A stretch of DNA of 64,000 nt, taken from Bacteroides rodentium JCM 16496. Its GTDB lineage: Bacteria > Bacteroidota > Bacteroidia > Bacteroidales > Bacteroidaceae. Below the pieces are notes generated by a model that saw nothing but the letters and a program-made list of their open reading frames with translations, had not been told where the DNA came from and searched no databases. Position 1 is the stretch's first letter. Each line of letters starts with the position of its first letter. Both the position numbers and the translations under genes were made by a program. Location: positions 37,022-101,021 of the forward strand of contig NZ_BAKJ01000012.1 of the NCBI RefSeq assembly GCF_000614125.1, written 5' to 3'. Below, one piece after another: positions 42,930 to 53,038 of the stretch.

Positions 42930-45171
42930 ATGGTGTATGATTTAACGATGCTCAAAGCGTTTTATGCCGCTTATCCGGAGAAGATAGAACGCGTACGGAA
43001 TGTATTGCGGCGTCCGATGACTTTAGCAGAGAAAATTTTGTATGCTCATTTGTATGATGAGGATAAAGTGAAGAACTACAGACGGGGAGAAGACTATGTG
43101 AATTTCCGTCCCGACCGTGTGGCCATGCAGGATGCAACGGCCCAAATGGCCTTATTGCAATTTATGAATGCAGGTCGTGAGCAGGTTGCCGTGCCTTCCA
43201 CTGTGCACTGTGACCATTTGATTCAAGCATATAAAGGTGCAAAAGAAGATATTGCGACTGCTACGAAGACCAACGAGGAGGTCTATAATTTTCTCCGTGA
43301 TGTTTCCTCCCGCTATGGCATAGGTTTTTGGCAGCCGGGGGCAGGCATTATTCACCAGGTGGTATTGGAGAACTACGCATTTCCGGGTGGAATGATGGTA
43401 GGCACGGACTCTCATACGCCCAATGCCGGAGGTTTGGGCATGGTGGCCATTGGCGTGGGGGGGCTGATGCGGTGGATGTGATGACCGGCATGGAATGGGA
43501 ACTGAAAATGCCGCGTCTGATAGGCGTACACTTGAAGGGTAAATTGAGTGGCTGGGTAGCTCCCAAAGATGTTATTCTGAAGTTGGCGGGTATTCTTACT
43601 GTAAAAGGGGGAACCAATGCCATCATTGAATATTTCGGACCGGGAACAGCTTCATTGTCTGCCACTGGAAAGGCTACTATCTGCAATATGGGGGCAGAAG
43701 TGGGGGCGACTACCTCCCTTTTCCCTTACGATGAGCGCATGGGTACTTATTTGAAGGCTACCGGACGTGAAGAAGTGGCAAAAATGGCTGCTTCCGTAGC
43801 TGCCGACCTTCGCGCCGACGACGAAGTGCTGGCAAATCCGGAAAAATATTACGACCGCATCATTGAAATGGACCTCTCGCTATTGGAACCGTATATCAAC
43901 GGACCCTTTACGCCGGATGCAGCAACACCGATATCGAAATTTGCCGAGGTAGTGATAACCAATAACTATCCCCGCCGGATGGAAGTCGGCCTGATAGGGT
44001 CGTGCACCAATTCGTCCTATCAGGATTTGAGCCGCGCGGCCTCCCTTGCACGGCAGGTAAAGGAAAAGAATTTGAAAGTTGCTTCTCCGCTGATTGTCAA
44101 CCCCGGTTCGGAGCAGATACGTGCCACTGCTGAACGCGATGGCATGATTGCCGCTTTCGAAGATATTGGCGCAACGATAATGGCGAATGCCTGCGGACCT
44201 TGTATTGGCCAGTGGAAACGCCATACTGATGACCCCGAACGCAAAAATTCCATCGTCACCTCTTTTAACCGTAATTTTGCCAAACGTGCCGATGGAAATC
44301 CCAACACTTTTGCTTACGTCGCTCCCCGGAGATAACGATGGCGTTGACCATTGCCGGTGACCTTTGTTTCGACCCGTTGAGGGATACGCTGGTCAATGCC
44401 AAAGGGGAGGTTGTGAAACTGTCCGAACCGGTCGGTGAAGAACTGCCGGCACACGGGTTTATAGGAGGAAAGGAAGGATACATTGCTCCAGGTAAAGGAC
44501 AGACGGAAATTACGGTCAATCCTCATTCACAGCGCTTGCAACTGCTGTCTCCCTTCCCTGCCTGGGATGGCATGGATTTGCTGAATATGCCTTTATTGAT
44601 TAAAGTGCAGGGGAAATGTACCACCGACCACATTTCCATGGCAGGGCCATGGCTCCGTTTCCGAGGACATCTGGAGAATATTTCGGATAATATGCTGATG
44701 GGAGCTGTCAATGCTTTCAATGGAGAGACGAATAGTGTCTGGAATCGCTCTACCAATACCTATGGAACGGTGTCAGGCACGGCGAAATTGTATAAATCCG
44801 AAGGCATCCCTTCCATTGTCGTTGCCGAAGAGAATTATGGTGAAGGTTCCAGCCGTGAGCATGCTGCCATGGAACCACGCTTCCTGAATGTACGCGTCAT
44901 TTTGGCGAAAAGCTTTGCCCGTATCCATGAGACGAATTTAAAGAAACAAGGCATGTTGGCGCTGACCTTTACGGATAAGGCCGATTATGACAAGATTCGG
45001 GAACGCGATCTGATTTCTGTCATGGGGCTGAAAGATTTTGCTCCGGGACGCACTTTGAAGGTGGTTCTTCATCACGAGGACGGGAGTAAAGAAAGTTTTG
45101 AAGTACAACATACGTATAACGAACAGCAGATAGCCTGGTTCCGGGCCGGTTCTGCACTTAATGCAAGATAG
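42930..45171 (+). CDS. acnA: aconitate hydratase, mitochondrial type (frameshifts near 43457 and 44325)
   Basis: Interconverts citrate and isocitrate with a [4Fe-4S] cluster. About 747 residues with two bases restored: near 43457 in a G run (GVGG to ADAVDVMTG) and near 44325 (FAYVA to SPEITMALT). Cluster Cys regions GSCTNSS and [10 protein letters not shown]; also [30 protein letters not shown] and [13 protein letters not shown]. The size and motifs fit the mitochondrial-like aconitase reported for B. fragilis. The start at 42930 ([11 protein letters not shown]) is preferred to a GTG two codons upstream. icd follows after 3 bases. Confidence 0.95.
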
Positions 45172-45174
45172 AAT

Positions 45175-46335
45175 ATGGAAAAAATAACTGTACCTTTTAT
45201 TACCGGCGATGGGGTGGGAGCAGAAGTGACCCCATCCATGCAGGCTGTCGTGAATGCCGCTGTCAAGAAATCCTATGGTGACCGGCGTGGCATTGAATGG
45301 AAAGAAGTGCTGGCAGGAGAACGTGCCTTCCACGAAACCGGTTCCTGGTTGCCGGACGAAACCATGGAAGCCTTCCGCACCTATAAGGTGGGCATCAAAG
45401 GTCCTTTGACAACTCCCGTCGGCGGAGGTATCCGTTCCTTGAACGTAGCCTTGCGTCAGACGCTCGATTTGTATGTCTGCCAACGTCCGGTACGTTGGTA
45501 TAAAGGCATTGTTTCTCCACTCAAAGAGCCGCAGAAGGTGGATATGTGCGTATTCCGTGAGAATACCGAGGATATTTATGCAGGCATCGAATGGGAAGCC
45601 GGAACTCCGGAGGCTGAAAAGTTCTATCGTTTTCTCCATGATGACATGGGGGTGACGAAAGTCCGTTTTCCCGAAACCTCCTCGTTTGGCGTGAAGCCCG
45701 TTTCAAGAGAAGGAACAGAGCGCTTGGTGCGTGCCGCCTGCCAATACGCCCTTGAGCATCATCTGCCTTCCGTGACGTTGGTACACAAAGGAAACATCAT
45801 GAAATTTACGGAAGGCGGCTTCAAGAAGTGGGGGTACGAACTGGCGGAACGTGAGTTTGGTAAAGAGCTGGCAGAAGGGCGTCTGGTCATCAAGGACTGC
45901 ATTGCCGATGCATTCTTGCAGAACACGTTGCTTATCCCCGAAGAATATTCCGTGATTGCCACGTTGAATCTGAACGGCGATTATGTGTCCGACCAACTGG
46001 CTGCCATGGTAGGCGGCATCGGCATTGCACCGGGTGCGAATATCAACTATAAAACGGGGCATGCCATTTTTGAGGCTACTCACGGGACGGCTCCGAACAT
46101 TGCCGGGAAAGACATTGTGAATCCGTGTTCCATCATCCTTTCCGCTGTGATGATGCTTGAATATCTGGGTTGGAAGGAAGCAGCCTCTCTTATAGAGAAA
46201 GCTTTGGAGCAAAGTTTCACTGAAGCCCGTGCTACTGCCGACTTGGCCCGTTTTATGCCGGGTGGCGTCTCGCTGTCCACTTCGGCTTTCACCCGGGAGA
46301 TTGTAGGAAGAATAGAAAATGGAAATAACGAATAA
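45175..46335 (+). CDS. icd: isocitrate dehydrogenase
   Basis: Oxidative decarboxylation of isocitrate to 2-oxoglutarate. Intact, 386 residues. The isocitrate-binding loop [20 protein letters not shown] (S-x-N-x-x-L-R), [16 protein letters not shown], and the Mg/cofactor region ending [17 protein letters not shown] are all clear. At the cofactor switch the sequence is [11 protein letters not shown]: Asn-Ile where E. coli NADP enzyme has Lys-Tyr and NAD-dependent enzymes have Asp-Ile, so coenzyme choice is doubtful from sequence. Gene order acnA-icd-gltA with gaps of 3 and 12 bases makes one operon. Confidence 0.94.
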   Translation: MEKITVPFITGDGVGAEVTPSMQAVVNAAVKKSYGDRRGIEWKEVLAGERAFHETGSWLPDETMEAFRTYKVGIKGPLTTPVGGGIRSLNVALRQTLDLYVCQRPVRWYKGIVSPLKEPQKVDMCVFRENTEDIYAGIEWEAGTPEAEKFYRFLHDDMGVTKVRFPETSSFGVKPVSREGTERLVRAACQYALEHHLPSVTLVHKGNIMKFTEGGFKKWGYELAEREFGKELAEGRLVIKDCIADAFLQNTLLIPEEYSVIATLNLNGDYVSDQLAAMVGGIGIAPGANINYKTGHAIFEATHGTAPNIAGKDIVNPCSIILSAVMMLEYLGWKEAASLIEKALEQSFTEARATADLARFMPGGVSLSTSAFTREIVGRIENGNNE

Positions 46336-46347
46336 AACGAAACGATT

Positions 46348-47690
46348 ATGAAGAAGGAGTATCTGATTTACAAGCTTTCCGAAGATTTGAAGGAAGCTAC
46401 CCGGATTGAGAACGAACTGTTCAGGAAGTTTGATGTGAAGCGCGGTTTGCGTAATGAGGACGGCACGGGAGTCTTGGTGGGGTTGACCAAAATAGGCAAT
46501 GTGGTCGGCTATGAACGCATCCCCGGTGGAGGCTGAAGCCTATTCCCGGCAAATTGTTCTACCGCGGTTATGATGTGGATGACTTGGCACACGCCATCAT
46601 CAAAGAGAAGCGTTTCGGTTTTGAGGAAATTGCCTACTTATTGCTTTCCGGTCGCCTGCCCGACAAGGAAGAGCTCTCTTCTTTCCGTGAACTCATCAAC
46701 GACAACATGCCGCTGGAGCAGAAGACCAAGATGAATATCATCGAACTTGAAGGAAACAACATTATGAACATCCTGGCGCGCAGCGTGCTCGAGATGTATC
46801 GTTTTGACCCTGATGCAGATGACACTTCCCGCGATAATCTGATGCGGCAGAGCATTGAGCTTATTTCGAAATTCCCGACCATCATTGCGTATGCCTATAA
46901 CATGCTTCGCCATGCCACCCACGGCCGTTCACTGCATATCCGCCATCCGCAGGAAAACCTTTCCATTGCCGAGAATTTCCTCTATATGCTGAAGAAGGAC
47001 TACACGGAACTGGATGCCCGCACGCTCGACCTGCTGCTGGTTCTTCAGGCCGAGCACGGTGGTGGTAACAACTCCACTTTTACCGTACGCGTCACTTCTT
47101 CTACCGGGACGGATACTTACTCTTCGATAGCGGCAGGTATCGGTTCCTTGAAAGGGCCGCTTCACGGAGGTGCCAATATCCAGGTTGCCGATATGTTCCA
47201 CCATCTGCAGGAAAACATTCAGGACTGGACGAACGTGGATGAGATTGATACTTACTTCACCCGCATGCTCAACAAGGAAGCCTATAACAAGACCGGCTTG
47301 ATATATGGTATCGGACATGCCGTCTATACCATTTCCGACCCGCGCGCCATTCTGCTGAAGGAGCTTGCCCGCGACCTTGCCCGCGAAAAAGGGAAAGAAC
47401 GCGAGTTCGCTTTCCTTGAACTGCTCGAGGAGCGTGCCATTGATGTGTTTGGCCGTGTGAAGAATAATGGCAAGACGGTTTCGAGCAATGTGGATTTCTA
47501 TTCGGGCTTTGTTTACGAGATGATTGGGCTGCCGCAGGAAATCTTCACGCCTTTGTTCGCCATGGCACGTATTGTCGGTTGGTGTGCACATCGCAATGAA
47601 GAATTGAACTTCGAAGGCAAGCGTATTATCCGTCCTGCCTATAAGAATGTTTTGGATGAGGTGACTTATGTGCCCATTAAGAAACGGTAA
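46348..47690 (+). CDS. gltA: citrate synthase (frameshift near 46533)
   Basis: Condenses acetyl-CoA and oxaloacetate. About 447 residues with one base restored near 46533 (IPGGG to LKPIPGKLFYRGYD). Catalytic residues: His in LQAEHGGGNNST and GPLHGGANIQ, His in IYGIGHAVY, and Asp in SSNVDFYSGFVYEMIGLP. The C-terminus reads RIVGWCAHRNEEL. Last gene of the oxidative-branch operon; supplies 2-oxoglutarate for glutamate and haem-independent growth. Confidence 0.95.
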
Positions 47691-47778
47691 GGATTGGACT
47701 TTCGTATCTCTACTGCTTAATCTTCTCAGTAAAAAACGCTGGTTTTTGCATGAAAAAACAATTATCCGGGGAAAACGA

Positions 47779-47808
47779 TTTGTTTGTTGTGAGTTTTCTT
47801 TATCTTTG
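47779..47808 (+). promoter_or_regulatory. promoter of the steroid-reductase cluster
   Basis: TTTG at 47779-47782, 18-base spacer, TATCTTTG at 47801-47808, 20 bases before the start codon. It shows the three-gene cluster is transcribed separately from gltA. Confidence 0.7.
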
Positions 47809-47828
47809 CTTCGCATAAATAAAGAACT

Positions 47829-48599
47829 ATGAATCAAGAAACTTTTCAGATATTTCTGTGGGTAATGAGTGCTGTGGCATTGGTTGTCTTTATTGCACTC
47901 TATTTTGTCAAAGCGGGTTATGGCATGTTCCGTACTGCCTCGTGGGGAATCTCCATCAATAATAAACTGGCGTGGGTGCTTATGGAAGCGCCGGTATTCA
48001 TCGTCATGTTTGGATTGTGGGGGAAGAGTGGAGCGGGATTTGCTGTGCCGGTATATTTCTTCTTCCTGCTGTTTCAGTTGCACTATCTTCAGCGGGCCTT
48101 TATTTTTCCGTTTCTGCTGAAAGGTAAAAGCCGGATGCCGGTAGCTATTATGGCGATGGGTATCGTTTTCAACCTTTTGAACGGGATGATGCAGGCGGGC
48201 GGTTTGTTCTATTTCGCTCCCGAAGGCTTGTATGCCGATGGCTGGGCCTATTTGCTGAAACCTCATGCCTTGTTGGGAATCATTCTGTTTTTTGCGGGTA
48301 TGTTCGTCAATTTGCATTCCGACTATGTGATACGTCATCTGCGCAGGCCGGGTGATACGAAGCATTATCTTCCCGGAAAAGGACTTTACCGATACGTCAC
48401 TTCTGCCAATTACTTCGGTGAGCTGGTGGAATGGACGGGATTTGCCATACTCACAGCCTCTCCCGCTGCCTGGGTGTTCGTCTGGTGGACGTTTGCCAAC
48501 CTTGTTCCCCGTGCCGATGCCATTCACCGCCGTTATCGGGAGGAGTTTGGTGATGAGGCGGTAGGAAAGCGCAAACGCATCATTCCATTTCTTTATTAA
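47829..48599 (+). CDS. steroid 5-alpha-reductase-family membrane protein (SRD5A-like)
   Basis: Intact, 256 residues, about six or seven membrane segments. The C-terminus (GLYRYVTSANYFGELVEWTG, AIHRRYREEFGD, KRIIPFLY) matches the conserved end of human SRD5A1/2. The residues used by SRD5A2 for catalysis (Glu57 and Tyr91) have counterparts: Glu53 in VLMEAPVF and Tyr86 in LHYLQR. Expected reaction: NADPH-dependent reduction of a delta-4 3-ketosteroid to the 5-alpha (allo) product. Followed by two more redox genes that fit the same pathway. Older annotations call such proteins methyltransferases or DUF1295. Confidence 0.87.
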   Translation: MNQETFQIFLWVMSAVALVVFIALYFVKAGYGMFRTASWGISINNKLAWVLMEAPVFIVMFGLWGKSGAGFAVPVYFFFLLFQLHYLQRAFIFPFLLKGKSRMPVAIMAMGIVFNLLNGMMQAGGLFYFAPEGLYADGWAYLLKPHALLGIILFFAGMFVNLHSDYVIRHLRRPGDTKHYLPGKGLYRYVTSANYFGELVEWTGFAILTASPAAWVFVWWTFANLVPRADAIHRRYREEFGDEAVGKRKRIIPFLY

Positions 48600-48664
48600 T
48601 GGAAAATGGAAAGTTGAAAATGGAAAATGAATAATTCATAACTTATAACTCATAACTCATAACG
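48600..48664. repeat. short direct repeats
   Basis: Tandem GAAAATGGAAA-type units followed by ATAACTTATAACTCATAACTC. No gene; a 65-base spacer between the reductase genes. Confidence 0.4.
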
Positions 48665-49888
48665 ATGGAATCCAAGTTATTCACCCCCGTCACTTTCGGA
48701 CCGTTGACCTTGCGTAACCGTACCATCCGTTCGGCTGCTTTCGAGAGCATGTGTCCCGGAAACGCTCCGTCGGACATGTTGCTCGACTATCATCGGTCGG
48801 TAGCGGCGGGCGGTATAGGTATGACTACTGTTGCTTATGCGGCAGTTACTCAGAGCGGTTTGTCTTTTGACCGCCAGTTGTGGATGCGTCCTGAGATTAT
48901 CCCCGGACTCCGTAGGCTGACTGATGCCATACATGCGGAGGGAGCAGCGGCAGGCATCCAGTTGGGACACTGTGGCAATATGTCCCATAAAAGCATTTGC
49001 GGTTGTATGCCCGTCGGTGCATCTTCCGGTTTCAATCTTTACTCTCCTACCTTTGTGCGCGGACTGCGTGCCGATGAACTGCCGGAGATGGCGCGTGCTT
49101 ATGGACGTTCGGTGAATCTGGCACGGGAGGCCGGATTTGATTCTGTAGAGATTCATGCAGGGCATGGCTATCTCATCAGCCAGTTCTTGTCCCCGTCTAC
49201 CAACCATCGGAAAGACGAGTTCGGAGGCTCGTTGCAGAACCGTATGCGTTTTATGGATATGGTGATGGAAGAAGTGATGAAGGCTGCCGGCAGTGATATG
49301 GCTGTGCTGGTGAAGATGAACATGCGCGACGGTTTCCGTGGAGGGATGGAACTGGACGAGACGATGCAGGTGGCCCGGAGGCTGGAGCAGTCGGGAGCAC
49401 ATGCGCTGGTCTTGAGCGGTGGGTTCGTCAGTAAGGCGCCGATGTATGTCATGCGGGGCGAAATGCCTATCCGCAGCATGACGCATTACATGACCTGCTG
49501 GTGGTTGAAATACGGTGTACGCATGGTAGGCAAATGGATGATACCGAGCGTACCGTTTAAGGAAGCTTATTTCCTGGAAGATGCCTTGAAATTCCGTGCC
49601 GCCTTGAAGATACCGTTGGTTTATGTGGGTGGCCTGGTTTCCAGGGACAAGATAGATGAGGTGCTGGATGACGGCTTCGAGGCTGTGCAAATGGCGCGCG
49701 CTCTGCTCAATGAGCCGGGGTTCGTCAACCGCATGCGTGCCGAAGAGAATGCACGTTGCAACTGCCGGCATAGTAATTATTGCATTGCCCGGATGTATTC
49801 CATCGAGATGGCATGCCATCAGCATTTGAAGGAGGAACTTCCGCCTTGCCTGAAAAGGGAGATAGAGAAAATCGAAGCCAAAGGCTGA
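48665..49888 (+). CDS. Old Yellow Enzyme-family flavin reductase (putative bile acid/steroid 5-beta-reductase)
   Basis: Intact, 407 residues: a single FMN-binding TIM barrel, shorter than the two-domain 2,4-dienoyl-CoA reductases. Family motifs: FGPLTLRNRTIRSA, GIQLGHCGNMSH, EIHAGHGYLISQFLSPSTNH with RKDEFGGSLQNR, YVGGLVSRDKIDEVLDDGF and MARALLNEPGFV. A Cys-rich stretch near the C-terminus (CNCRHSNYC, then C eleven residues on) could bind an iron-sulfur cluster, but the spacing differs from the dienoyl-CoA reductase pattern. The flanking SRD5A and short-chain dehydrogenase genes point to reduction of delta-4 3-oxo bile acids or steroids; an unrelated enoate substrate is possible. Confidence 0.78.
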   Translation: MESKLFTPVTFGPLTLRNRTIRSAAFESMCPGNAPSDMLLDYHRSVAAGGIGMTTVAYAAVTQSGLSFDRQLWMRPEIIPGLRRLTDAIHAEGAAAGIQLGHCGNMSHKSICGCMPVGASSGFNLYSPTFVRGLRADELPEMARAYGRSVNLAREAGFDSVEIHAGHGYLISQFLSPSTNHRKDEFGGSLQNRMRFMDMVMEEVMKAAGSDMAVLVKMNMRDGFRGGMELDETMQVARRLEQSGAHALVLSGGFVSKAPMYVMRGEMPIRSMTHYMTCWWLKYGVRMVGKWMIPSVPFKEAYFLEDALKFRAALKIPLVYVGGLVSRDKIDEVLDDGFEAVQMARALLNEPGFVNRMRAEENARCNCRHSNYCIARMYSIEMACHQHLKEELPPCLKREIEKIEAKG

Positions 49889-49924
49889 TTTTTAGTTTTT
49901 AATTTTCAATTTTTAATTATCAAA

Positions 49925-50762
49925 GTGAATTTAGCTGTTATAACCGGGGCAGACGGTGGCATGGGCATGGAAATTACCCGCGCAGTGGCAACTGCCGGCT
50001 ATCAGGTCATCATGGCATGCCGTGACCCCCAAGCTGCCGAACCCAAGCGGCAACTGCTGATGCGTGAAACCGGTAATCCGTGTATTGAGACTGCTCCCAT
50101 TGATTTGGCATCTCTGGCTTCAGTGGCCGCATTTGCAGAGCATCTGTTGAAGCGGGGAGAGCCGTTGGCGTTGCTGATGAACAATGCCGGAACCATGGAA
50201 ACGGAACGCCGCATTACCGAAGACGGACTGGAACGGACGGTGAGTGTCAATTATGTAGGGCCTTACCTGCTGACCCGCAAGCTGCTGCCATTGATGGGAG
50301 CGGGGAGCCGTATTGTGAATATGGTATCTTGTACGTATGCCATCGGTCATCTTGACTTTCCGGATTTTTTCCTCCGGGGAAGGAAGGGGGACTTTTGGCG
50401 CATTCCTATATATAGCAACACGAAGCTGGCATTGACTCTGTTCACCATCGACTTGGCCAGTCGCATCAAGCACAAAGGTATTGTTGTGAATGCGGCCGAC
50501 CCGGGGATTGTGTCTACCAATATCATCACCATGCATATGTGGTTTGACCCGCTGACAGATATACTTTTCAGGCCTTTTATCCGTACTCCCCGTAAGGAGC
50601 TGCAACGGCTGTCGGCTTATTGCTGGATGAGGATGCCGGTAAACGTACGGTACATTGAATGCCAGTTGCCGTCCCAAGCCTCTTTCGGAGAAGTACACCC
50701 GGCATGTGCAGATGGAAGAACTGTGGGAGAGGACGGAAAGTATAGTGAAGAAATGGTTGTAA
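49925..50762 (+). CDS. short-chain dehydrogenase (putative 3-hydroxysteroid dehydrogenase; frameshifts near 50597 and 50648)
   Basis: NAD(P)-dependent SDR, about 279 residues. TGADGGMG coenzyme loop, MNNAG, and the catalytic Ser (NMVSCTY) and YSNTK. The last 60 residues need two restored bases, near 50597 (PRK to GAATAVGLLLDE) and near 50648 (GKRT to GTLNASCRPKPLSEK), ending at TAA 50760-50762; read without correction the tail is nonsense. Start is GTG at 49925, 36 bases after the previous stop. In the Bacteroidetes clusters known to me the third gene is a 3-beta-hydroxysteroid dehydrogenase; substrate here is inferred from position only. Confidence 0.78.
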
Positions 50763-50812
50763 AAAACAAGAGGGTCAAAAGTATATAAGTACTTCCTTTA
50801 TGTTATAATTTT

Positions 50813-50881
50813 AGGCGCGGATTACGCGAAATAACGCGGATTTATTTTATTGAATCCGTGAATTCCGTGTAATCCGCGCCT
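50813..50881. repeat. GC-rich inverted repeat between convergent genes
   Basis: AGGCGCGGATTAC and its complement GTAATCCGCGCCT frame an inner pair (ACGCGGATT with AATCCGTG). It sits between the steroid cluster and pfkA and is a probable two-way terminator of a dispersed repeat type. Confidence 0.7.
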
Positions 50882-50930
50882 GAAAGAAAGCATTACATCT
50901 ACCTTTATGGAGTGTCTGAACAGTCTGTCA

Positions 50931-51911
50931 TCAGATAGAAAGTTCTCTCAATACATTTACAAGGTCTTTCTTGATGGGCTTGTCATTTTTGATGGCTTTC
51001 GTGAAGGGAACGTATACCACTTCATCGTGGTCAATGCCTATCATGACATTGCGCTGTCCTTCCATGATGGCGTCGATGGCGGCTGCGCCCAGACGGCTGG
51101 CAAGGATACGGTCGTGTGCCGTAGGGCTACCACCGCGTTGCAAGTGACCGAGGATGGTTACGCGTACGTCATATTGGGGGTATTCGTTCTTTACACGCTC
51201 TGCATAGTGCATGGCACCGCCGGTCAGTTCACTCTCGGCTACCAGTACGATACTGCTGTTCTTGGATTTCCGGAAACCGTTCTTGATGAATTCTTCCAGT
51301 TGGTCCACTTCCGTACTGAATTCCGGGATAATGGCTGCTTCTGCTCCGGAGGCGATGGCACCGTTCAGAGCGAGGAAACCGGCATCGCGTCCCATGACTT
51401 CTACGAAAAACAAGCGCTCATGGGAAGTGGCTGTATCACGGATTTTGTCCACGGCATCCAGGATAGTGTTCAGCGCGGTGTCGTAACCGATAGTGGTATC
51501 TGTTCCATAAAGGTCATTGTCGATAGTTCCCGGCAGCCCGATACAAGGCACGTCAAACTCTTGTGCAAAGATGCGTGCACCGGTCAGCGAACCGTCGCCT
51601 CCGATAACCACTAAGGCGTCAATGCCTTCTTTCTTCATGTTGTCGTAAGCAATCTGGCGGCCCTCGGGAGTAGTGAACTCTTTGCAGCGGGCTGTCTTCA
51701 GGATTGTGCCACCCAGCTGGATGATGTTGCTGACATTCTGGCTTTTGAATTCTTTGATTTCGCCGGTTACCAAACCTTTGTAACCTCTATATATACCTTT
51801 AACTGAAAGTCCGTTGTAAATAGCACAGCGTGTCACGGCACGTATGGCCGCGTTCATTCCCGGAGCATCACCTCCTGATGTCAAGATACCAATGCACTTA
51901 ACTGTTCCCAT
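50931..51911 (-). CDS. pfkA: ATP-dependent 6-phosphofructokinase
   Basis: Glycolysis: fructose-6-phosphate to fructose-1,6-bisphosphate. Intact, 326 residues. [27 protein letters not shown] and LPGTIDND. Gly, not Asp, after GGD and Gly before TIDND mark the ATP-dependent rather than the pyrophosphate-dependent type. Further: [10 protein letters not shown] and [16 protein letters not shown]. It has its own -7 element at 51977-51984. Confidence 0.96.
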   Translation of the reverse strand: MGTVKCIGILTSGGDAPGMNAAIRAVTRCAIYNGLSVKGIYRGYKGLVTGEIKEFKSQNVSNIIQLGGTILKTARCKEFTTPEGRQIAYDNMKKEGIDALVVIGGDGSLTGARIFAQEFDVPCIGLPGTIDNDLYGTDTTIGYDTALNTILDAVDKIRDTATSHERLFFVEVMGRDAGFLALNGAIASGAEAAIIPEFSTEVDQLEEFIKNGFRKSKNSSIVLVAESELTGGAMHYAERVKNEYPQYDVRVTILGHLQRGGSPTAHDRILASRLGAAAIDAIMEGQRNVMIGIDHDEVVYVPFTKAIKNDKPIKKDLVNVLRELSI

Positions 51912-51976
51912 AACAATCTTTTTGTTTAGTATTAATAATCATATGAAAAATAGACTTGGACTATTTTTTCATGCCG

Positions 51977-51984
51977 CAAAGATA
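51977..51984 (-). promoter_or_regulatory. -7 element of pfkA
   Basis: Minus strand TATCTTTG fits TAnnTTTG, 65 bases upstream of pfkA. Confidence 0.6.
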
Positions 51985-52049
51985 GTAAAAAGCTGAGGCG
52001 GTGACTAATAAATTACGTTAATTTGCTGTTCCAAAAGGATGACAAACTG

Positions 52050-52915
52050 TTATTTAAGTTTTGACTTGATGGCCTCTGAAATCTCTTCCATCAGCCACTT
52101 GGGGGTAGAAGTGGCCCCGCAGACACCTATGGAGTCTGCATTTGCAAGCAAAGAGCTGTCTATCTCTTCGGCGCTGTCTATCAAGTGTGAGTTGGCGTTG
52201 ACCTTTTTGCATTCGCTGAACAGCATCTTGCCGTTGGAGCTTTTTTTGCCGCTGACAAAGAATATCAAGTCATGGGCAGCTGCAAATTTCCGGATATTGG
52301 GTATCCGGTTTGCCACTTGCCGGCAGATGGTGTCATAGGACTCGAATGTGACTTTCGGCGAGATATGCCCCTCTATGTATTTCACGATGTCTTGAAATCC
52401 GTCCAGCGACTTTGTGGTCTGGGAGTAGAGACGGATGTCTTTGTTGAAATCCAGTTTCCTTGCCTCTTCCGGCTTTTCGATGACGATGGCCTTTCCGGTG
52501 GTTTGTCCTACCAGCCCCAGTACTTCAGCGTGTCCATTTTTGCCATAGATGACAATTTGCTTGTCGCGGTTGTCTTCCTGGACGTACTCTTGCTTAATCT
52601 TCTTTTGCAGGCGGAGTACGACCGGGCAGGTTGCGTCAATGATTTCTATATTGTTGCGGCGGGCAATGTCATAAGTTTCAGGGGGCTCTCCATGAGCACG
52701 GAGCAGCACCTTGGCGTTGTGGAGGTGGTTGAATTCCTCATGGTTGATGGTAATCAGCCCATTGCCTTCAGGCGTTCCACTTCACGGCTGTTGTGCACGA
52801 TGTCTCCCAGACAATAGAGGGTTCCTCCTTTCGCCAGTTCCTCTTCTGCCTTGTTTATTGCGGTGACAACTCCGAAACAGAAGCCGGAGCCTTCGTCTAT
52901 TTCTACTTTTGCCAT
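52050..52915 (-). CDS. ispH: 4-hydroxy-3-methylbut-2-enyl diphosphate reductase (frameshift near 52758)
   Basis: Last step of the MEP isoprenoid pathway. About 288 residues. The N-terminus [16 protein letters not shown] carries the first cluster Cys; DATCPVV and [15 protein letters not shown] carry the other two. [14 protein letters not shown] runs into a false stop; one base near 52758 restores [15 protein letters not shown] and RAHGEPPE. As an essential gene in this genus its broken state argues for a read error. Follows cmk after a repeat-bearing gap. Confidence 0.95.
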
Positions 52916-52989
52916 ATATACTCTTGTTTTCTCCTTGTCCTCACCGTGTCTGCTCCGTGTCTATAGGGAAAGGCCCGATACGGAGCATG

Positions 52990-53023
52990 TAGGGAGCAGG
53001 TAGGGAGGGGATAGGGAGCAGGT
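52990..53023. repeat. direct repeats between cmk and ispH
   Basis: TAGGGAGCAGGT occurs at 52990-53001 and 53012-53023 with a related TAGGGAGGGG between. Related words (GGAGCATG, GTCTGCTCCGTGTC) extend on both sides. Non-coding. Confidence 0.6.
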
Positions 53024-53038
53024 TGGTGAAAACAGTTT

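Noticed and set aside
46929..48527. 532-codon minus-strand frame across gltA and the SRD5A-like gene
   Set aside because: Runs antisense through two well supported genes and across their intergenic promoter; protein is rich in His/Gln without domain structure.
48677..49825. 382-codon minus-strand frame opposite the flavin reductase
   Set aside because: Shadow of a conserved Old Yellow Enzyme gene; no motif or promoter.
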